From contig CM062382.1 in the NCBI GenBank assembly GCA_031310005.1, positions 3,286,001-3,350,000 on the forward strand: DNA of 64,000 nucleotides, in the 5' to 3' direction. Positions within the stretch are counted from its first letter, which is position 1, and every line of letters begins with the position of its first letter. Positions 33,640 through 45,195 of this stretch are shown piece after piece. Source of the DNA: Dactylellina haptotyla (Eukaryota > Ascomycota > Orbiliomycetes > Orbiliales > Orbiliaceae). The notes beneath the pieces are model-generated. The model was not told the DNA's origin and ran no database searches. It saw only the letters and a list, made by a program, of their open reading frames with translations. Made by a program: the position numbers and the translations under genes.

Positions 33640-36197
33640 ATGTCGTCGCCTCCCGTGACGCCGCCCGTCGAGATGGTGGACCAGCAAGACCGCATCGTGC
33701 ACTTCGACACCCAGGCCAACCAGCTGATATCGCCCCCTGTCGAGCCACAGGCTTCCCACGACTCCGTCTCTTCCTCCGACGACGGCATTGTCCTCCCCGC
33801 TGCCCCGGCTCATGCTGCGGGTGCCCAGAAGCACACTCGAACAATCAGCCGTAACGACCACCGCATGGAAGTCCAGCAGATGGCCGAGCATCTCAAGAAA
33901 GTTGGGCTCAATCCCAGGTCCTTTGGCAAGTGTCCCTTCCAGAGTTGTGGAAGCGTCCCGGTATCAAGGGTATGTATCATATTTCGTATTATATCCTCCA
34001 AGTTGGCATATTTGTGTATATTTGTTGGAAGGGGAGCTCTCGCTCTCTTTAAGAGTATTCTCCGGGCATTTTGATTTTCGAAAAATGGAAGAAAAATGTC
34101 CTAAAAGAGATCCTCCAATCCAATCGACTATATAACCGCACTCTCCTGCTGAGATATACACAATATATTCGTTGCTAACTGTCATGGCGTTACAGGTCGC
34201 TTCTGCCGAAGGAAATGCCTCCATCAAGACCCTCTCCCGGCCGGGCTCCCAGGAAGACCGCCCTACTCCTCCTCACCGCAATTCTTCCCTCTCCAGCGTC
34301 GATATCCCCCAGATCAAGACCTCTGAGCATCCCTTCCCGCGCTCCATTCCTGCAGATCCGCTTACGCCAGCGGCCTCGCACGACCAAGCACAGAAAGGTG
34401 AAGCCAAGATTGGTTCTTCAAAGCACGACATCACTCCAGCTACCGATGTTATGACACCGGAAATCTCTCCTGCAACTCACGCCCAGAAACCTCAGGCAGG
34501 CTCCCACTCTCCGGGCAAAGCCCTCCCATCGATAAACACAGAACAGCCACAGGTACGCGTATCGAGATTTAGCGTCGGCTCCGACCAAGAGCACAGATCG
34601 AGAGACAGCAGTCCTCGTTCCGGAGCTGTCACACCCAGCTACCCATCCTCGAGACCCTTCACACCAACAGGCGACAAGGACGATCCGTACGCTCGTAGCA
34701 AGCGACCCCCTCAGAGCAAGAGTGTGGACGACATTGAGCCTCGTTTCAAATTCGAACGTCATTCTCACCATCACCATCACCATCATCACAAGGAAGACAA
34801 AAAGCACGGCAAGTACCTAGGAGACAACGATTCGCCCGGTGGAAGCCGTCAGAGCTCCTTTGCAGACCTCAAGCGTTTCTTCAAGGGCGCCAAACGCTCT
34901 TCTTCTCCTAGCAAAAGCACTGCCACAACACCTAAGAGCACTAGCCGCACCAACTCTCGTCTCAGTATCGCGAGCGCACCAATGCCATTTGCTGATGATA
35001 ACGGCCTCGCCAAAAGGTACGGAAAGTTCGGAAAGGTGCTCGGCCAAGGCGCCGGTGGATCCGTCAGACTCATCAAGCGTCCAACGGACGGCGTCACTTT
35101 TGCTGTCAAGGAATTCCGTGCGAAGCACCAGTACGAAAGCGACAAGGACTACGCCAAGAAGGTGACCGCCGAATTCTGCATCGGTTCCACATTACATCAT
35201 GGAAATATCATCGAGACGCTAGATATCATTCACGAGCGCGGGAAATGGTATGAAGTTATGGAATACGCTCCTTACGATCTATTTGCAACGGTTATGACTG
35301 GCAAGATGGGACGCGAAGAAATAGCCTGTTCTTTCATGCAAATCGTGAATGGCGTCAAGTACTTGCACGATATGGGTCTCGCTCACAGAGATTTGAAGCT
35401 CGACAATGTGGTGATCAACGAGCACGGTATTCTGAAAATTATTGATTTCGGTAGTGCCGTTGTGTTTCGCTATCCCTTCGAGACAGACATTGTCATGGCA
35501 CATGGTTAGTTCCCTCCCTCGAATTATACCTTTCTAGTGTATATCATGCTAATGACGATCTGCTTTAGGAATCGTGGGCTCTGATCCATACCTCGCTCCT
35601 GAAGTTTGCAACGACTTGAAGTACGACCCTCAACCGGCGGATATCTGGTCTCTAGCTATCATCTTCTGCTGCATGTCCCTCCGACGATTCCCGTGGAAAG
35701 CCCCGAGAATGTCCGATAACTCGTTCAAACTCTTCTGCCAAGGCCCGACACAGGAGGTGGAAAAAGAGATTGCGGCGAGTGGAATGCCTGAAGTGAAGGG
35801 AGAAACACCAGGTACGCCTGCTGAAGGCTCTACCGCTGCTACTCCATCTTCCGCAGCTGCCGACAAAAAGGATGGAAATGCCACCACACCGGCCAGCCAG
35901 GTCATCAAAGGACCTTGGAGATTACTCCGCCTCCTCCCGCGAGAGAGTCGGATGATCATTAATTCGATGTTGAAGCTTGACCCCAAGGACAGAGCTACCC
36001 TTGCGGATATCTACAACGACCCATGGATCAAGACCTCTCTAGATGAAGGACGTGTCTGCAGTCAGCAGGATAGCCATATGGGAGATCCAAGCACGCACGG
36101 CAGAGGACCTGTCTACCACGGAATCGGCCATGATCATATCTTGGAGAAGCCCGTTGAGAGCCAGACTACCACGAGGAATTCCACCAAGCCGTCTTAG
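33640..36197 (+). CDS. Hal4/Sat4-type serine/threonine protein kinase
   Basis: A kinase of the fungal Hal4(Sat4)/Hal5 group. In yeast these regulate the potassium transporters Trk1/Trk2 and plasma-membrane nutrient transporters. Exons 33640-33969, 34196-35504 and 35569-36197 join in frame to 755 residues. The N-terminal half is disordered and Ser/Pro-rich with an eight-His run. The catalytic domain starts near residue 383: '[15 protein letters not shown]' (P-loop), '[10 protein letters not shown]' (Lys), '[20 protein letters not shown]' and '[10 protein letters not shown]', then 'AHRDLKLDN' (catalytic loop), 'IDFGSAVVF' (DFG), '[13 protein letters not shown]' (activation segment) and '[12 protein letters not shown]'. 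The tail 'GIGHDHIL' matches the family ending. An insert at about residues 615-665 is Ala/Thr-rich. The TAG at 36195-36197 is followed by an open in-frame extension, listed separately. Confidence 0.92.
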
Positions 36198-36503
36198 AGA
36201 ACCGGCAGAGAACCTGGGTCTTCGAGGGCAGCGAGCTCACCCAGAATCAGGAGAGATGTGATGATTGCGGAAAGAGGGACACCGAGGTTTTTAGAAGTCC
36301 CTAGGGATGATCGGGTGCGAGGCGAAGACGGAAGCGGTAGTGCGCCGTCCAGTCCTGAGAAAAAGATCGCACTGCCAACAACACCGGTCGAACCCAAGGA
36401 GACTGAATCCAAGAAAAATGTAATGGGGGGTCTATCCGGCGGGTGGAAAAGCACCAGCAGGCTAGATTTCTTGAAGAGAGGCTTTGGGAAGAAGCCCGAG
36501 TGA
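36198..36503 (+). other. In-frame protein-like extension after the kinase TAG
   Basis: 101 sense codons continue in the kinase frame past the TAG and end in TGA. The conceptual sequence looks coding: 'TPRFLEVPRDDRVRGEDG', 'SGSAPSSPEKKIALPTTP' and a basic end 'SRLDFLKRGFGKKPE'. Either the TAG is bypassed, or it is the acceptor of a 45-nt in-frame intron (36153-36197, GTTGAG...CTTAG, no good branch site), or this is a former C-terminus cut off by a stop. Plain 3' UTR is also possible. Confidence 0.4.
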
Positions 36504-37432
36504 TCTTGGAAAAGTTTTTTCTTGAGCACCATATTTTGTTTTGATACACGATGAGTGAGTTATACGACGACGACTACGAATACGGCCCTTGTTTTCCTAC
36601 CTCCCAGCAACGGGGTAACAAACACTGGGCATTTTTACACTTTTTCTTTTTGCTTCAGCCTGTTTCGTGTATATTCTTAATTTTTTATTATTATCTGCGC
36701 TGGCCAATTGTCCCTTTTTATTGTGAATACTTTTTTTGTTACAAAATTATCCGCATACGCATGCATGCCATATTATCTAGACGCGCGGTTTTTTGGTTTC
36801 TCGAACTTTGGGTTTCTGTTTTTTTTTTTTTTCTTATTCGAATTCCTTATTCCACTTTTGAGGATTGTGGCGTTTCTGTCTTTCCTTCATATATATTATA
36901 TCCTTATTATTCTTTCTTCTTGACTTAGAACTTGCATATCTTTTCTTTTATTGTTCTAACGTTCTCCGCTTAAAACGGTGGGAGGTTTTGAGATTTGCTG
37001 GGGGCGGTAATGCGGATTATCGGTACAAACATGTATATACAGAAAAAAATTACATGATAATATGAGGAAGCACGGGCACTTTGTAGATATCTCATATCAA
37101 GGGAAATCGTGAATGTGATTAATCGAGATTGTATAATTATATCCGATTGATACAATAGTATTAGGTCTAGTGCCTGGTGGAGATTATAATTTATCTTATC
37201 TGATCTGTGTTGAAGCGATCCCTGCAGAAATTCTTCGCCGGTTTTGAGCCGCAACAACATTTCAACTTTTCGAGCTCTTGCGAGTCCCACGATCCCTCGA
37301 CCGACACTCCTTCTCCTAGTCGATAGATACACTCCTCCGATTGCTGCCGATTCTCGAGTGTACCGTTCGTCCCGGTTCCTCCAATACCGTACCTTCCGAT
37401 CCCAGTGACCAATAACGTAAAACGGGCCCAAC
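36504..37432. other. Intergenic, kinase to mitochondrial uL11m
   Basis: AT-rich 3' flank with several poly-T runs (for example near 36820) and then the promoter of the ribosomal protein gene. No gene seen; open frames here are short and hydrophobic by composition. Confidence 0.55.
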
Positions 37433-37978
37433 ATGTCGAAAGGCGGCGCAAAAACGGCTGTAACCCACTTGATTAAGCTCATCGTGGGCGCGGGACAGGC
37501 TTCCCCAGCCCCACCAATCGGTCCAGCGTTGGGTTCCAAGGGTGTCAAGTCGATGGATTTCTGCCGTGTATGCTTGCCTTTATACGTCCTTTGACATATA
37601 TATCTTCTTTTGACCGGCCAAATACTGAACGTCTATTGTATGTAGGAATTCAACGCCCGCACAGCACACATGGAACTCGGCACTCCCATACCCGTCCGCG
37701 TCACCGTGCGTCCGGACCGTTCGTTCACATTTGAAACCCGCACGCCAACAACAAGTTACCTACTACTGAAAGCCGCGGGCGTGGAGGCGAAGAAAGGGAA
37801 GTTAAAGGGCGCGAAGCAACCGGGGCATGATTCCGTAGGCACGGTCAGTTTAAAGCACGTCTACGAGATCGGGAAGCTGAAACAGACGGAGCCGCATATG
37901 AAGGGGTACCCGTTGGAGGGAATCTGCAGGAGTATCTGCGGGAGTGCGAAGAGTATGGGGGTTAAGATTGTACCGTGA
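37433..37978 (+). CDS. Mitochondrial large-subunit ribosomal protein uL11m
   Basis: An L11-family protein of the mitochondrial ribosome, which forms the base of the stalk with rRNA and takes part in factor-dependent GTPase activity. Exons 37433-37567 and 37646-37978 (78-nt intron, phase 0) give 155 residues. Marks: '[19 protein letters not shown]', '[15 protein letters not shown]' spliced to 'EFNART', '[20 protein letters not shown]', '[10 protein letters not shown]' and the ending '[18 protein letters not shown]'. The double-proline segment near the start is the thiostrepton-contact region of bacterial L11. There is no clear cleavable presequence, which is common for this protein. The mitochondrial rather than cytosolic form is clear because cytosolic uL11 (L12) is quite different. 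Confidence 0.93.
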
Positions 37979-38354
37979 TTGTTGGGGTTCGTGGTGCACT
38001 GAGGTTAGCATGTATGCATTTAGTTTAGTTTTTTTTTTAACAGGGCACCGTGGCGGGCTCCTTGTATATATTAATAGAATTGTATATTACTTCTGATATT
38101 ATATCATTCGAGTTTGGTGGTGAAATGCCTATATCCCGTGGGCTGGTGCCACTGAGTGTTTATGTGTGGGAAGGGAAAATGATTATAGAATATCTATCCT
38201 AACTAGTGTACATATGCGAACAAGCCCGCAAGAAGAACCGTACTGTGAATGCATTAACTCATCAACGCTGAAAACGACAAGACATGTGGGGCCTTTTTAA
38301 TCAAAAGGCGCATATATCATAGCAGGCGAATAATAGACGTCAGACGTGTATGGC
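37979..38354. other. Convergent intergenic, uL11m and NUP49
   Basis: 376 bp of AT-rich DNA between two converging genes, holding both polyadenylation regions. Nothing else seen. Confidence 0.5.
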
Positions 38355-39759
38355 TTATCTCGTCAAAACTTTGAGATCTTCGTTTACAGTTGCGACTTTG
38401 CTGGCCACAGCCAACATGCCGGAGAAGACAACTCTCTCCGCCTTGACGACCTCTCTAACCTTGCTCTCGGCGCTCATATTAACCTGGCCGACATCCCTTT
38501 CGACTGCCTCGAGCGTCTTTTCTACCTCGCCCACTGCGGCTAAGAAGTTCTGAGTCTTTCCTTCGAGCTCGCCGGCTTTTTCTTCAAAGTACGGTATTAG
38601 AGAGTATTCGGGGTTCGAAGTGTGATGACTGGAAAGGTACTGAGATCGTTGTGAGATCGGTAGCCTTAGGATATCGATAGTACGGGTGCTGAGGGCCGCA
38701 GTGTTGATGAGCTGCGAGGATGCATTGTGCAGTTGACCGATGGAATGGCCGTCATTGTTGAGGAAGGTCGTCGTGAATCCGAGTTTCCTAGATACGTGCT
38801 CGACGTCTCCGTCGACGGATTCCATTGTCTCTTTGTGGCCGACGGTTCGGGCGCTCAATTCCTGGGAGATACCGATTGCTTTCTGGATGTAGTCGTCGAG
38901 GAAGTCGAGCAGGTTCCTGACATCAGCGTGGAGCTCTTCGTACCGTGTGGTGCCTCGCATGTTGGAGAAGTTCATTTCTACGGCTTGCGGTTGTGCGTGT
39001 GCCTGGGATTGTCCGAACATGTTTGGTTGAGGTTGCGCTGGGGGTTGGCCGCTGTTTAAGAAGAAGCATGAAAAATGTTAGTTCGTGTTTCGAAATATGC
39101 ATTGTAGAAGGAACAGAACGTACAACATCGAGCCCGCGGGCCTCTGTGCTTGAGATGCGAATAAACCGGAACCTCCTGCTGTCGAGCCTCCAAACAAGCC
39201 ACCGCCTGGAGCTCCGGGTTGAGCGGCGCCAGGCTGCATTGTAGCTCCTCCACCGAATAATCCAGAAGGTGCAGGTGCCTGTGCTGTCGCTTGCCCGGCT
39301 CCAAACAATCCCCCAGCGGCCGGCGCAGAGGGCGTGGCAGCAGCTGCACCAAAGGTTCCCGCGCCAGCAGATGTTGTAGCTGGCGCTGCACCGAATAGAC
39401 CACCCGCAGCTGGTGCAGCTGTCTGCGCAGCCCCGCCGAAGAGACCACCGGCCGCCGGGGCATTCGTGGCCGCGGTGTTTGCGGTTCCACCGAAGAGTCC
39501 TCCTGATGGCGCGGCGGCAGGAGCGCCACCGAACAAGCCTGCAGATGCTGGGGCCTGAGATGCCGTTGACTGGCCGAATAGCGATGGAGCTGCTGCTGTA
39601 CCCCCAATCCCACCGGTTGCTGCACCCGATGCTGTGCCGCTGTTGGTAGATGTCAGTCTTTTTGTTCTGCGCGAGGGAGATGGGACGGACTTACAAGGTG
39701 TTCGCAGCAGATGTGTTTATTGCGCTGGGGGTGTTGGACACCCTGCTGAAGAGCGACAT
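38355..39759 (-). CDS. NUP49: Nucleoporin Nup49 (GLFG; Nup58/45-like)
   Basis: A member of the central-channel Nsp1-Nup57-Nup49 complex of the nuclear pore. Exons 39759-39695, 39639-39124 and 39051-38355 join in frame to 425 residues. The first about 200 residues carry GLFG-type repeats ('AGLFGGAP', 'GGLFGAAP', 'SGLFGGG', 'GNFG'-like spacers rich in Ala, Thr and Pro), the barrier that binds importins. The last about 220 residues form coiled-coil helices beginning 'MRGTTRYEELHADVRNLLDF', with 'QELSARTVGHKETMESVDGD' and 'YFEEKAGELEGKTQNFLAAV', matching the Nup49/Nup58 heterotrimer helices. Two of the three coding junctions lie at Phe-Gly codons, so repeat units are split by introns. It is divergent from FIP1. 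Confidence 0.9.
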
Positions 39760-40103
39760 GACGGCGGAATTATCTTATTCAGTTCTCCTGTCGAGGCCGA
39801 GTAGAGTGCAGAGGAGGGGTTCGTCGACGACGCCGCGAAGGTGCTCGTTCTAGTGGTCGAGGTGGTCGTGGTGGAGTGAGGTTGAGAGATTGTTGCGGTG
39901 GGCGGACGCGGACCGTTCTTTTGGACCGGTCCTCTTGTCTAAAAAAGACGCGGCGCGGTCCACAACCTCTCCTCACCAACCAACCAACCAACCACCAACC
40001 AACGCCGGTCATTCATCCGCCATCACCAGGATCCAGCTCCGAAGGATCTCAATCGACCCGGCTGCAGACCGCAGATTCACGCCTGTGCGAACTCCTGGCC
40101 GAG
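39760..40103. other. Shared divergent promoter, NUP49 and FIP1
   Basis: 344 bp between the two start codons, likely a bidirectional promoter. It contains a CCAACCAA-type repeat near 39977-40003. Confidence 0.55.
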
Positions 40104-41730
40104 ATGGATGACGACGACGACGATTTTTACGGAGATGCGTCTCCTCCCGCGCAGCAGCAGCAGGCGGCCCACCCCGTTGCCGTCCAGGACCTGCTCTCAC
40201 GCGACAACTCGACACCGAAGCCCACACTGTCCTCTGTTGGCGTACATCCTAATCAGCAATCATCTAGCACACGGCAGGATGTCAGTATGAACGATGGCAG
40301 CGGCGATGCCGAGGACGGAGAGGAAGAGGAAGAGGAGGAAGAGGAGATCGAAGTTGAGGTGGAAGAAGACGACGATGTTGGTCCATCCATTCACTAATGA
40401 TTTACAATATGGATGGTTAGAAAACTCACAATTGCACTTCCATAGGACGTCGAATTTATATTCGAACCCAAAGCTGGCCAAGCGGTTGCTCCTCCTCCCC
40501 AGGGTGCTCGCTATACCATTCGACCAACCGCTCCCACCTCCGTTGCACCTCAGCGGCAAGCTTCCCATCAAGACTTGAAGGAACACCAAGCCACCACATC
40601 CTCGTCTGCATCTCCGGCGCCCCGTTCGGCCGCTCTTGCATCTACCGCGCCTACAAAGACACCTGTTCCCCGTGGACCGACCCCGCCTCCCATTGCAACT
40701 TCGACTCTGGACATCAACGCTGTACCAGTTCACCCTTCCACCGGCGAGAAACTCACATCCCTAAATATTGACGAACTGCCCTCGAAGCCCTGGAGAAACC
40801 CTGGTTCAGACGTCACCGATTACTTCAACTATGGATTCGATGAGTTCACTTGGACCGCCTACTGCCAGAAACAGGATAACACCAGGAAGGACTTTGATCC
40901 CAAGAAGATGATGGAAGACATGATGATGTTTGGCAACATGCTCGACCCTTCTGCCATTATGAATATGCCTGGAGCGAATGGTGGGGCTAGCGCCGGTGGA
41001 AATCCCAACAGCATGGGGAACCCTGGCGCTGGGGGCTTCCCCAATGGTATGCCACTTCCGCCGGGTATCCCACCGGAGATGGCTGCCGCGATGATGCAAC
41101 AGGTTGGCATGTCAGGGATGCCTGGAATGCCGGGTATGCCGGGTATGCCGAATTTCGGGATGGATATGATGGGTGGCGGTAACAATACACCAAACCGACA
41201 GGATATGCAAATGTTCAACGCTGGCGGACAGGGCGGGTTCGGGCCCCAGGGGATGGGACAGTTTCAACAACAGCAGATGGGAAATTTGGGAAATTCTTAC
41301 GCTGAAGAGCAACAGAGGTTCGAGCAGCAGAAGTACATGCAACAACAGCAAAGAATGTACGGTCACTATCGTTCTTAATATACTATACTGTCTTTTTTCT
41401 TTTCTTCTATCTATCAAAATCAACAAAATAGAAATAGGAGACTAACAGCACCCTATCGATTTCCTATGCAGGCAGCAACAGCAACGCGGCGGCGGCGGCG
41501 GCTTCAGCGGCAACAATAACAACCCCAATGCTGCTTACGGCAACTTCCAAGCCCAGAACCCCGGCGCCAATCAGATGGGAAACCAGATGGGCAACCCAAT
41601 GGTCAACCCAATGGGAAACCAAATGGGTAACCAGATGGGCAATCAGATGGGCAACCAGATGGGTCGTGGCAGGAGTGGACCGGGGGTGCAAGGAGGTACC
41701 GGCAACGTGTCGCAACAAAGGGGTTGGTAG
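40104..41730 (+). CDS. FIP1: Pre-mRNA polyadenylation factor Fip1
   Basis: A subunit of the cleavage and polyadenylation factor that tethers poly(A) polymerase. Exons 40104-40376, 40446-41356 and 41472-41730 join in frame to 480 residues. The N-terminus is very acidic (runs of Asp and Glu) and is followed by 'FIFEPKAGQAAAPP'. The conserved Fip1 motif is 'KPWRNPGSDVTDYFNYGF' then 'DEFTWTAYCQKQ'. The rest is low complexity: Met/Gly/Pro with repeated GMP triplets, then Gln-rich, then in exon 3 Gly-rich with about eight NQMG/NPMG units. Exon 3 is supported by a GACTAAC branch site, acceptor ATGCAG and an exact phase-2 fit; without it the protein would stop at 41378. The TAG at 41728-41730 is followed by 123 further open codons in frame. 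Confidence 0.92.
41572..41668 (+). repeat. 12-bp tandem coding repeat (NQMG) in FIP1
   Basis: About eight copies of a 12-base unit like AACCAGATGGGC, with some CCAATGG variants, encode Asn-Gln-Met-Gly and Asn-Pro-Met units. Copy number may vary between strains. Confidence 0.9.
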
Positions 41731-42102
41731 AACCACCAGTATTTCGAAGAAGACGGTAGCAGCCATAGTATCCCCGGCTTTCCACCACTGTCGAGTAATT
41801 TGAGACAGTTCTCCAAGGCTCTCCATGCAAGCAGACCTGGAACAGCGGATACTAGTTTTAGCGGTGGCCAAGACGATGGAGCAGCTTGTGATGCTCTGGG
41901 CGAGATATCAGGCAACTCTCGATCCTCTTTTCATGGCATTCGCCATCGTCCCGTTGGATTGCCCCTCCAAACCGAGTTGAAAGTCTGTGGCGGCGACGGT
42001 GATGATGTCGATATAGCGGAAAGGAAGGAAAACATCGCTCCTGCGAACTATGACGGCGCGGTTGATGTCGAAGAGCTCATAAGAAGGCTTACGGGCCAGT
42101 GA
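41731..42102 (+). other. In-frame ATG-less open extension after the FIP1 TAG
   Basis: 123 sense codons continue in the FIP1 frame after TAG and end in TGA. There is no ATG in this frame, so it cannot be an independent gene by normal initiation. It looks protein-like: 'GFPPLSSNLRQFSKALHASR', 'ACDALGEISGNSRSSFHG', a KEN-box-like 'ERKENIAP' and an amphipathic end 'VDVEELIRRLTG'. Possible sources are readthrough, an alternative splice from FIP1 exon 2, or a former C-terminus. No good short intron removes the TAG. The remaining 42103-42363 shows nothing beyond the promoter of the next gene. Confidence 0.45.
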
Positions 42103-42363
42103 CTTATTCTCATTCTCGTCGTTTGGATACTTCAGTTAGCTGTCTGCGGGCATGTCTGGAAACTTTTGGACGTTTGTTTTTTGGATTGTAGAAAGCAAGA
42201 AAAGGGCTAGTATGTACTTAGGCATTCATATAAATGCAAATGCGTCCACGAACCACTCTGAGCGTGCAGTATCAACACATCGGCCTCCTCGTGATATCAA
42301 ACCCGTCCTCGACACTATCGCTTATAGGTACCTTCAAATAGCTGAGTAGAGGACGTTTCTAGC

Positions 42364-45195
42364 ATGTACGACGAATCTTTGCTGCTATACGCTCGGGCGT
42401 ATGACTTGGTGGAGGACCACACTTCTATTTCCCCTCTTTCATTCATCTGCCTACCTTTTGACACGGATGAAGAACCTCTTGATCCGACAATCCTTCTTGA
42501 CGACTTACGCAGATTCTTACCCTGTCTGAGAAATCCAGTCCAAACTTCAAAACAGCCGCTTGAAGTGACTAAAGATGTTACCAATCTGCTCTCAAAGGTC
42601 ATTGCTATCCGAAACTATCGAGAAGAAGTCGAGGAAACCTATCTGAAATGGGCCTCCCTTCGGGTCGACGAGCCGCTCCTTACCAATTTGGCAATAGAAC
42701 CCACATTTGATAAACCATCCTTTCCGGAGCTTGATTTGAAGAAACTAAATTTGCCGGAACTAGAAACAAATGACGACCGAGATGAAGGTCTGCAATTCCC
42801 AACTTATGCCTGGGATCGGAGGAATGAAATCATGCAGGATATTACCGCAGATAAAATGACGGTTGACCGCTCCATCCTCGAGTACCTGAGAAGCACCGTG
42901 AAGATTCCCGTCGTTGAGAGTATTTCTGAGGATTATGTAGACTTGATCGATGATGTCCACAATGTGAGTATTGGCCTAATTACTGCTGATATCGATATCG
43001 GTTCGGGAGCGAGCATCGTTGACTGGAATGATTCATATTACTACAGATGCAACAGGTCGACTTAGACCCACTTACCCCACCACTTCTACCGCTTATCGAA
43101 CTAGTTATTCATCTTTCACCTATATTACTTGAGGAGATAGCAGGGAGCTTGGAATCCATCGATATAAATGAAGATGCAGTAGCTTCTTTTGGAACTCAAG
43201 TTGAGCCTTTACATAGAGAAAGAATCCAATTAACACCAAAAACCGATAGAATGCTTGAGCGGATTCAGCGTGCGCCGTCGATCACACCGTCCCCTGCTAA
43301 GCCCCCACCTAGAGAGCTTTACATCGAAACACCAATAACGCCCCCGGTCACATCCCCATCACGCACAATATTTGGTAGACTCGATACTGGGAACGGGACT
43401 GATGACACTCCGTATTCCCAGTCTTTTAACTTTGGTTCCCCCAGTCAGCCGGTGGACACACAGCTTTCTAATATTCTAGACGAGTTCATTGCCCCACCAT
43501 CGCTGGATCCATCAGAGGATGGTGATGGCATGGTTACTCCGTCTAAATATAATTTTTTGACCGAATCTGCAATGGCAGAATTTACATTGGGAGTTATGGA
43601 GCCTGGAGCGCAGTACTTTATGATGAAGTTGCAACAAGAACAACTCGAAGATTCCACAAAGCCGGGAGACGGATCTGGGGATGGGCTACGCGTCGATATA
43701 CCCATTGTTAACTGGCAGAGACCGGTACCTCTTTGGGTTTCCGGCCGCTGCTTGATCGATAATTTGAAAGACGAGATGGATGAAGATATTATGGAGCGGT
43801 GGGGCTATAGGAAAAGTTTGGATATTTCCGGACTACAGTGGAACATTGGGAAACCTAAAATGGTACCCCAGGAGACTATTGTCCCAAATGAGAGGGAAGC
43901 GGAGGAGTTGATCGCGAGTTTGTTTCCAGAGATTCCTCTTCAAACGGTCATTGAGGATGAAGATGAGGCATTCTGGAGAATACATGATACCTCCAATGGC
44001 GAGGAGCTCGAATGTGCGAAAATCGAACCGAAGACTGATCTAGACAGTCTTGTGGAAAGAAAAAAGCTCAAGGGTATAAATGGAATAAAGAATGCTAAAG
44101 AACGTCAACATTCAATTTTTGATTCGGAAAGTGATCTTTCTGCCTTTCTGTCTCTTCAAAGCCACGACTTTGAGTTAGCTACGAAAGCTAGGCCCGCCAC
44201 ACAACAAGCTCCTTCGACAGTCTTCTCGCCCGCTTCGTCTCACCGGGTCTCATCAATCACCAAAGTTTCAACAATAGAGCAGGACCAAGAACGCATATCA
44301 ATCCAACCTCCCGACCCTACGTCGGTCTTTATGATTTCCGCTTCATTTCTTGAAAACCGCACGCTCTATCGCAAAATTAGATCACTCTGTCCTGGCTGTA
44401 AATTTATCGAACGCGACTTTGATACAGTCACCTCTACAAATACCTTCGGTCCGAAGGATCAAGTGCCCGAAGAACCAGTGTCGGAAGCTGATATATTGAT
44501 ATCTCCATTAGTCGGGATGATATTTACCAACCTACAGACGATCAGACATCGAAAACTGCAGATGAAATCGTCCATAAATAGCACCGCTCTGTTAAATACT
44601 GGTGAATCAGCCAATGACGGAATTAGGGACCGTATTATGAAGGTCGCGGAAAGATATGATCGCTTACTAGTCTGCGGGACCCTCGACTTCGGAGGAACTG
44701 ATGCGGATGATCTCATCTTAGCCAGGGCCGATTGTGTAACGATCTCTGGGTTTGTTGGATTTTGCGAGGCGATTGGGAATGTCGAAGTGACGGTGATCCA
44801 GAGCGGTAACTCCAACGACAAGATCGGAAGATGGATCCTAGAAAATCTCAGAATATATTCTGAAAGATGGAGGAAGGTTGGGTTAGTGGTTGAGATTTCG
44901 GATATAGGATCATCTGTAAGCTCTTTATTCCAAATCTAGCATATGTCTATCATTGGAAGGTTACTAACTGATTTTGTTGGGTGTAAAAAAGTGGGAGAAC
45001 TTCCTGCGTCATGCTGGGATGAATTCCTATGCCGCCCAGGCGGTTTTGACGAAGTTGGGCGAAAGTCATTGTAGCCTGGTTGACTTTGTTACTATTGAGA
45101 AAGAGAGCAGGAAGATTATCTTTGAACAGTTTGTTGGAAAGAGAGTTCTGGCTAGGTTTGAAGAAGTGGTTGCTGCTGAATGGCGTTGGAACTAG
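42364..45195 (+). CDS. ZIP2/SHOC1-like meiotic crossover protein (XPF-related)
   Basis: Probably the fungal Zip2/SHOC1, a ZMM protein that binds branched DNA with Spo16 and promotes class I crossovers. Exons 42364-42963, 43047-44915 and 44992-45195, all phase-0 junctions, give 890 residues. Residues about 1-600 are poorly conserved and acidic. From about 620 an ERCC4/XPF-like fold is visible: 'SVFMISASFLENRTLYRKI', 'ADILISPLVGMIFTNLQTI', 'VAERYDRLLVCGTLDFGG', 'ADCVTISGFVGFCEAIGN' and 'VEVTVIQSG'. A helix-hairpin-helix part follows from exon 3: 'WENFLRHAGMNSYAAQAVL', 'SLVDFVTIEKESRKIIF'. The XPF nuclease signature (GDxnERKx3D) is absent, as in Zip2/SHOC1 and unlike XPF. The third intron has a TACTAAC branch site. 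The XPF-like fold is read from sequence; the meiotic role is inferred. An upstream exon is possible. Confidence 0.72.

Noticed and set aside
36551-37065. Hydrophobic open frames after the kinase
   Set aside because: Phe/Tyr/Ile-rich reading is due to T-rich 3' UTR sequence.
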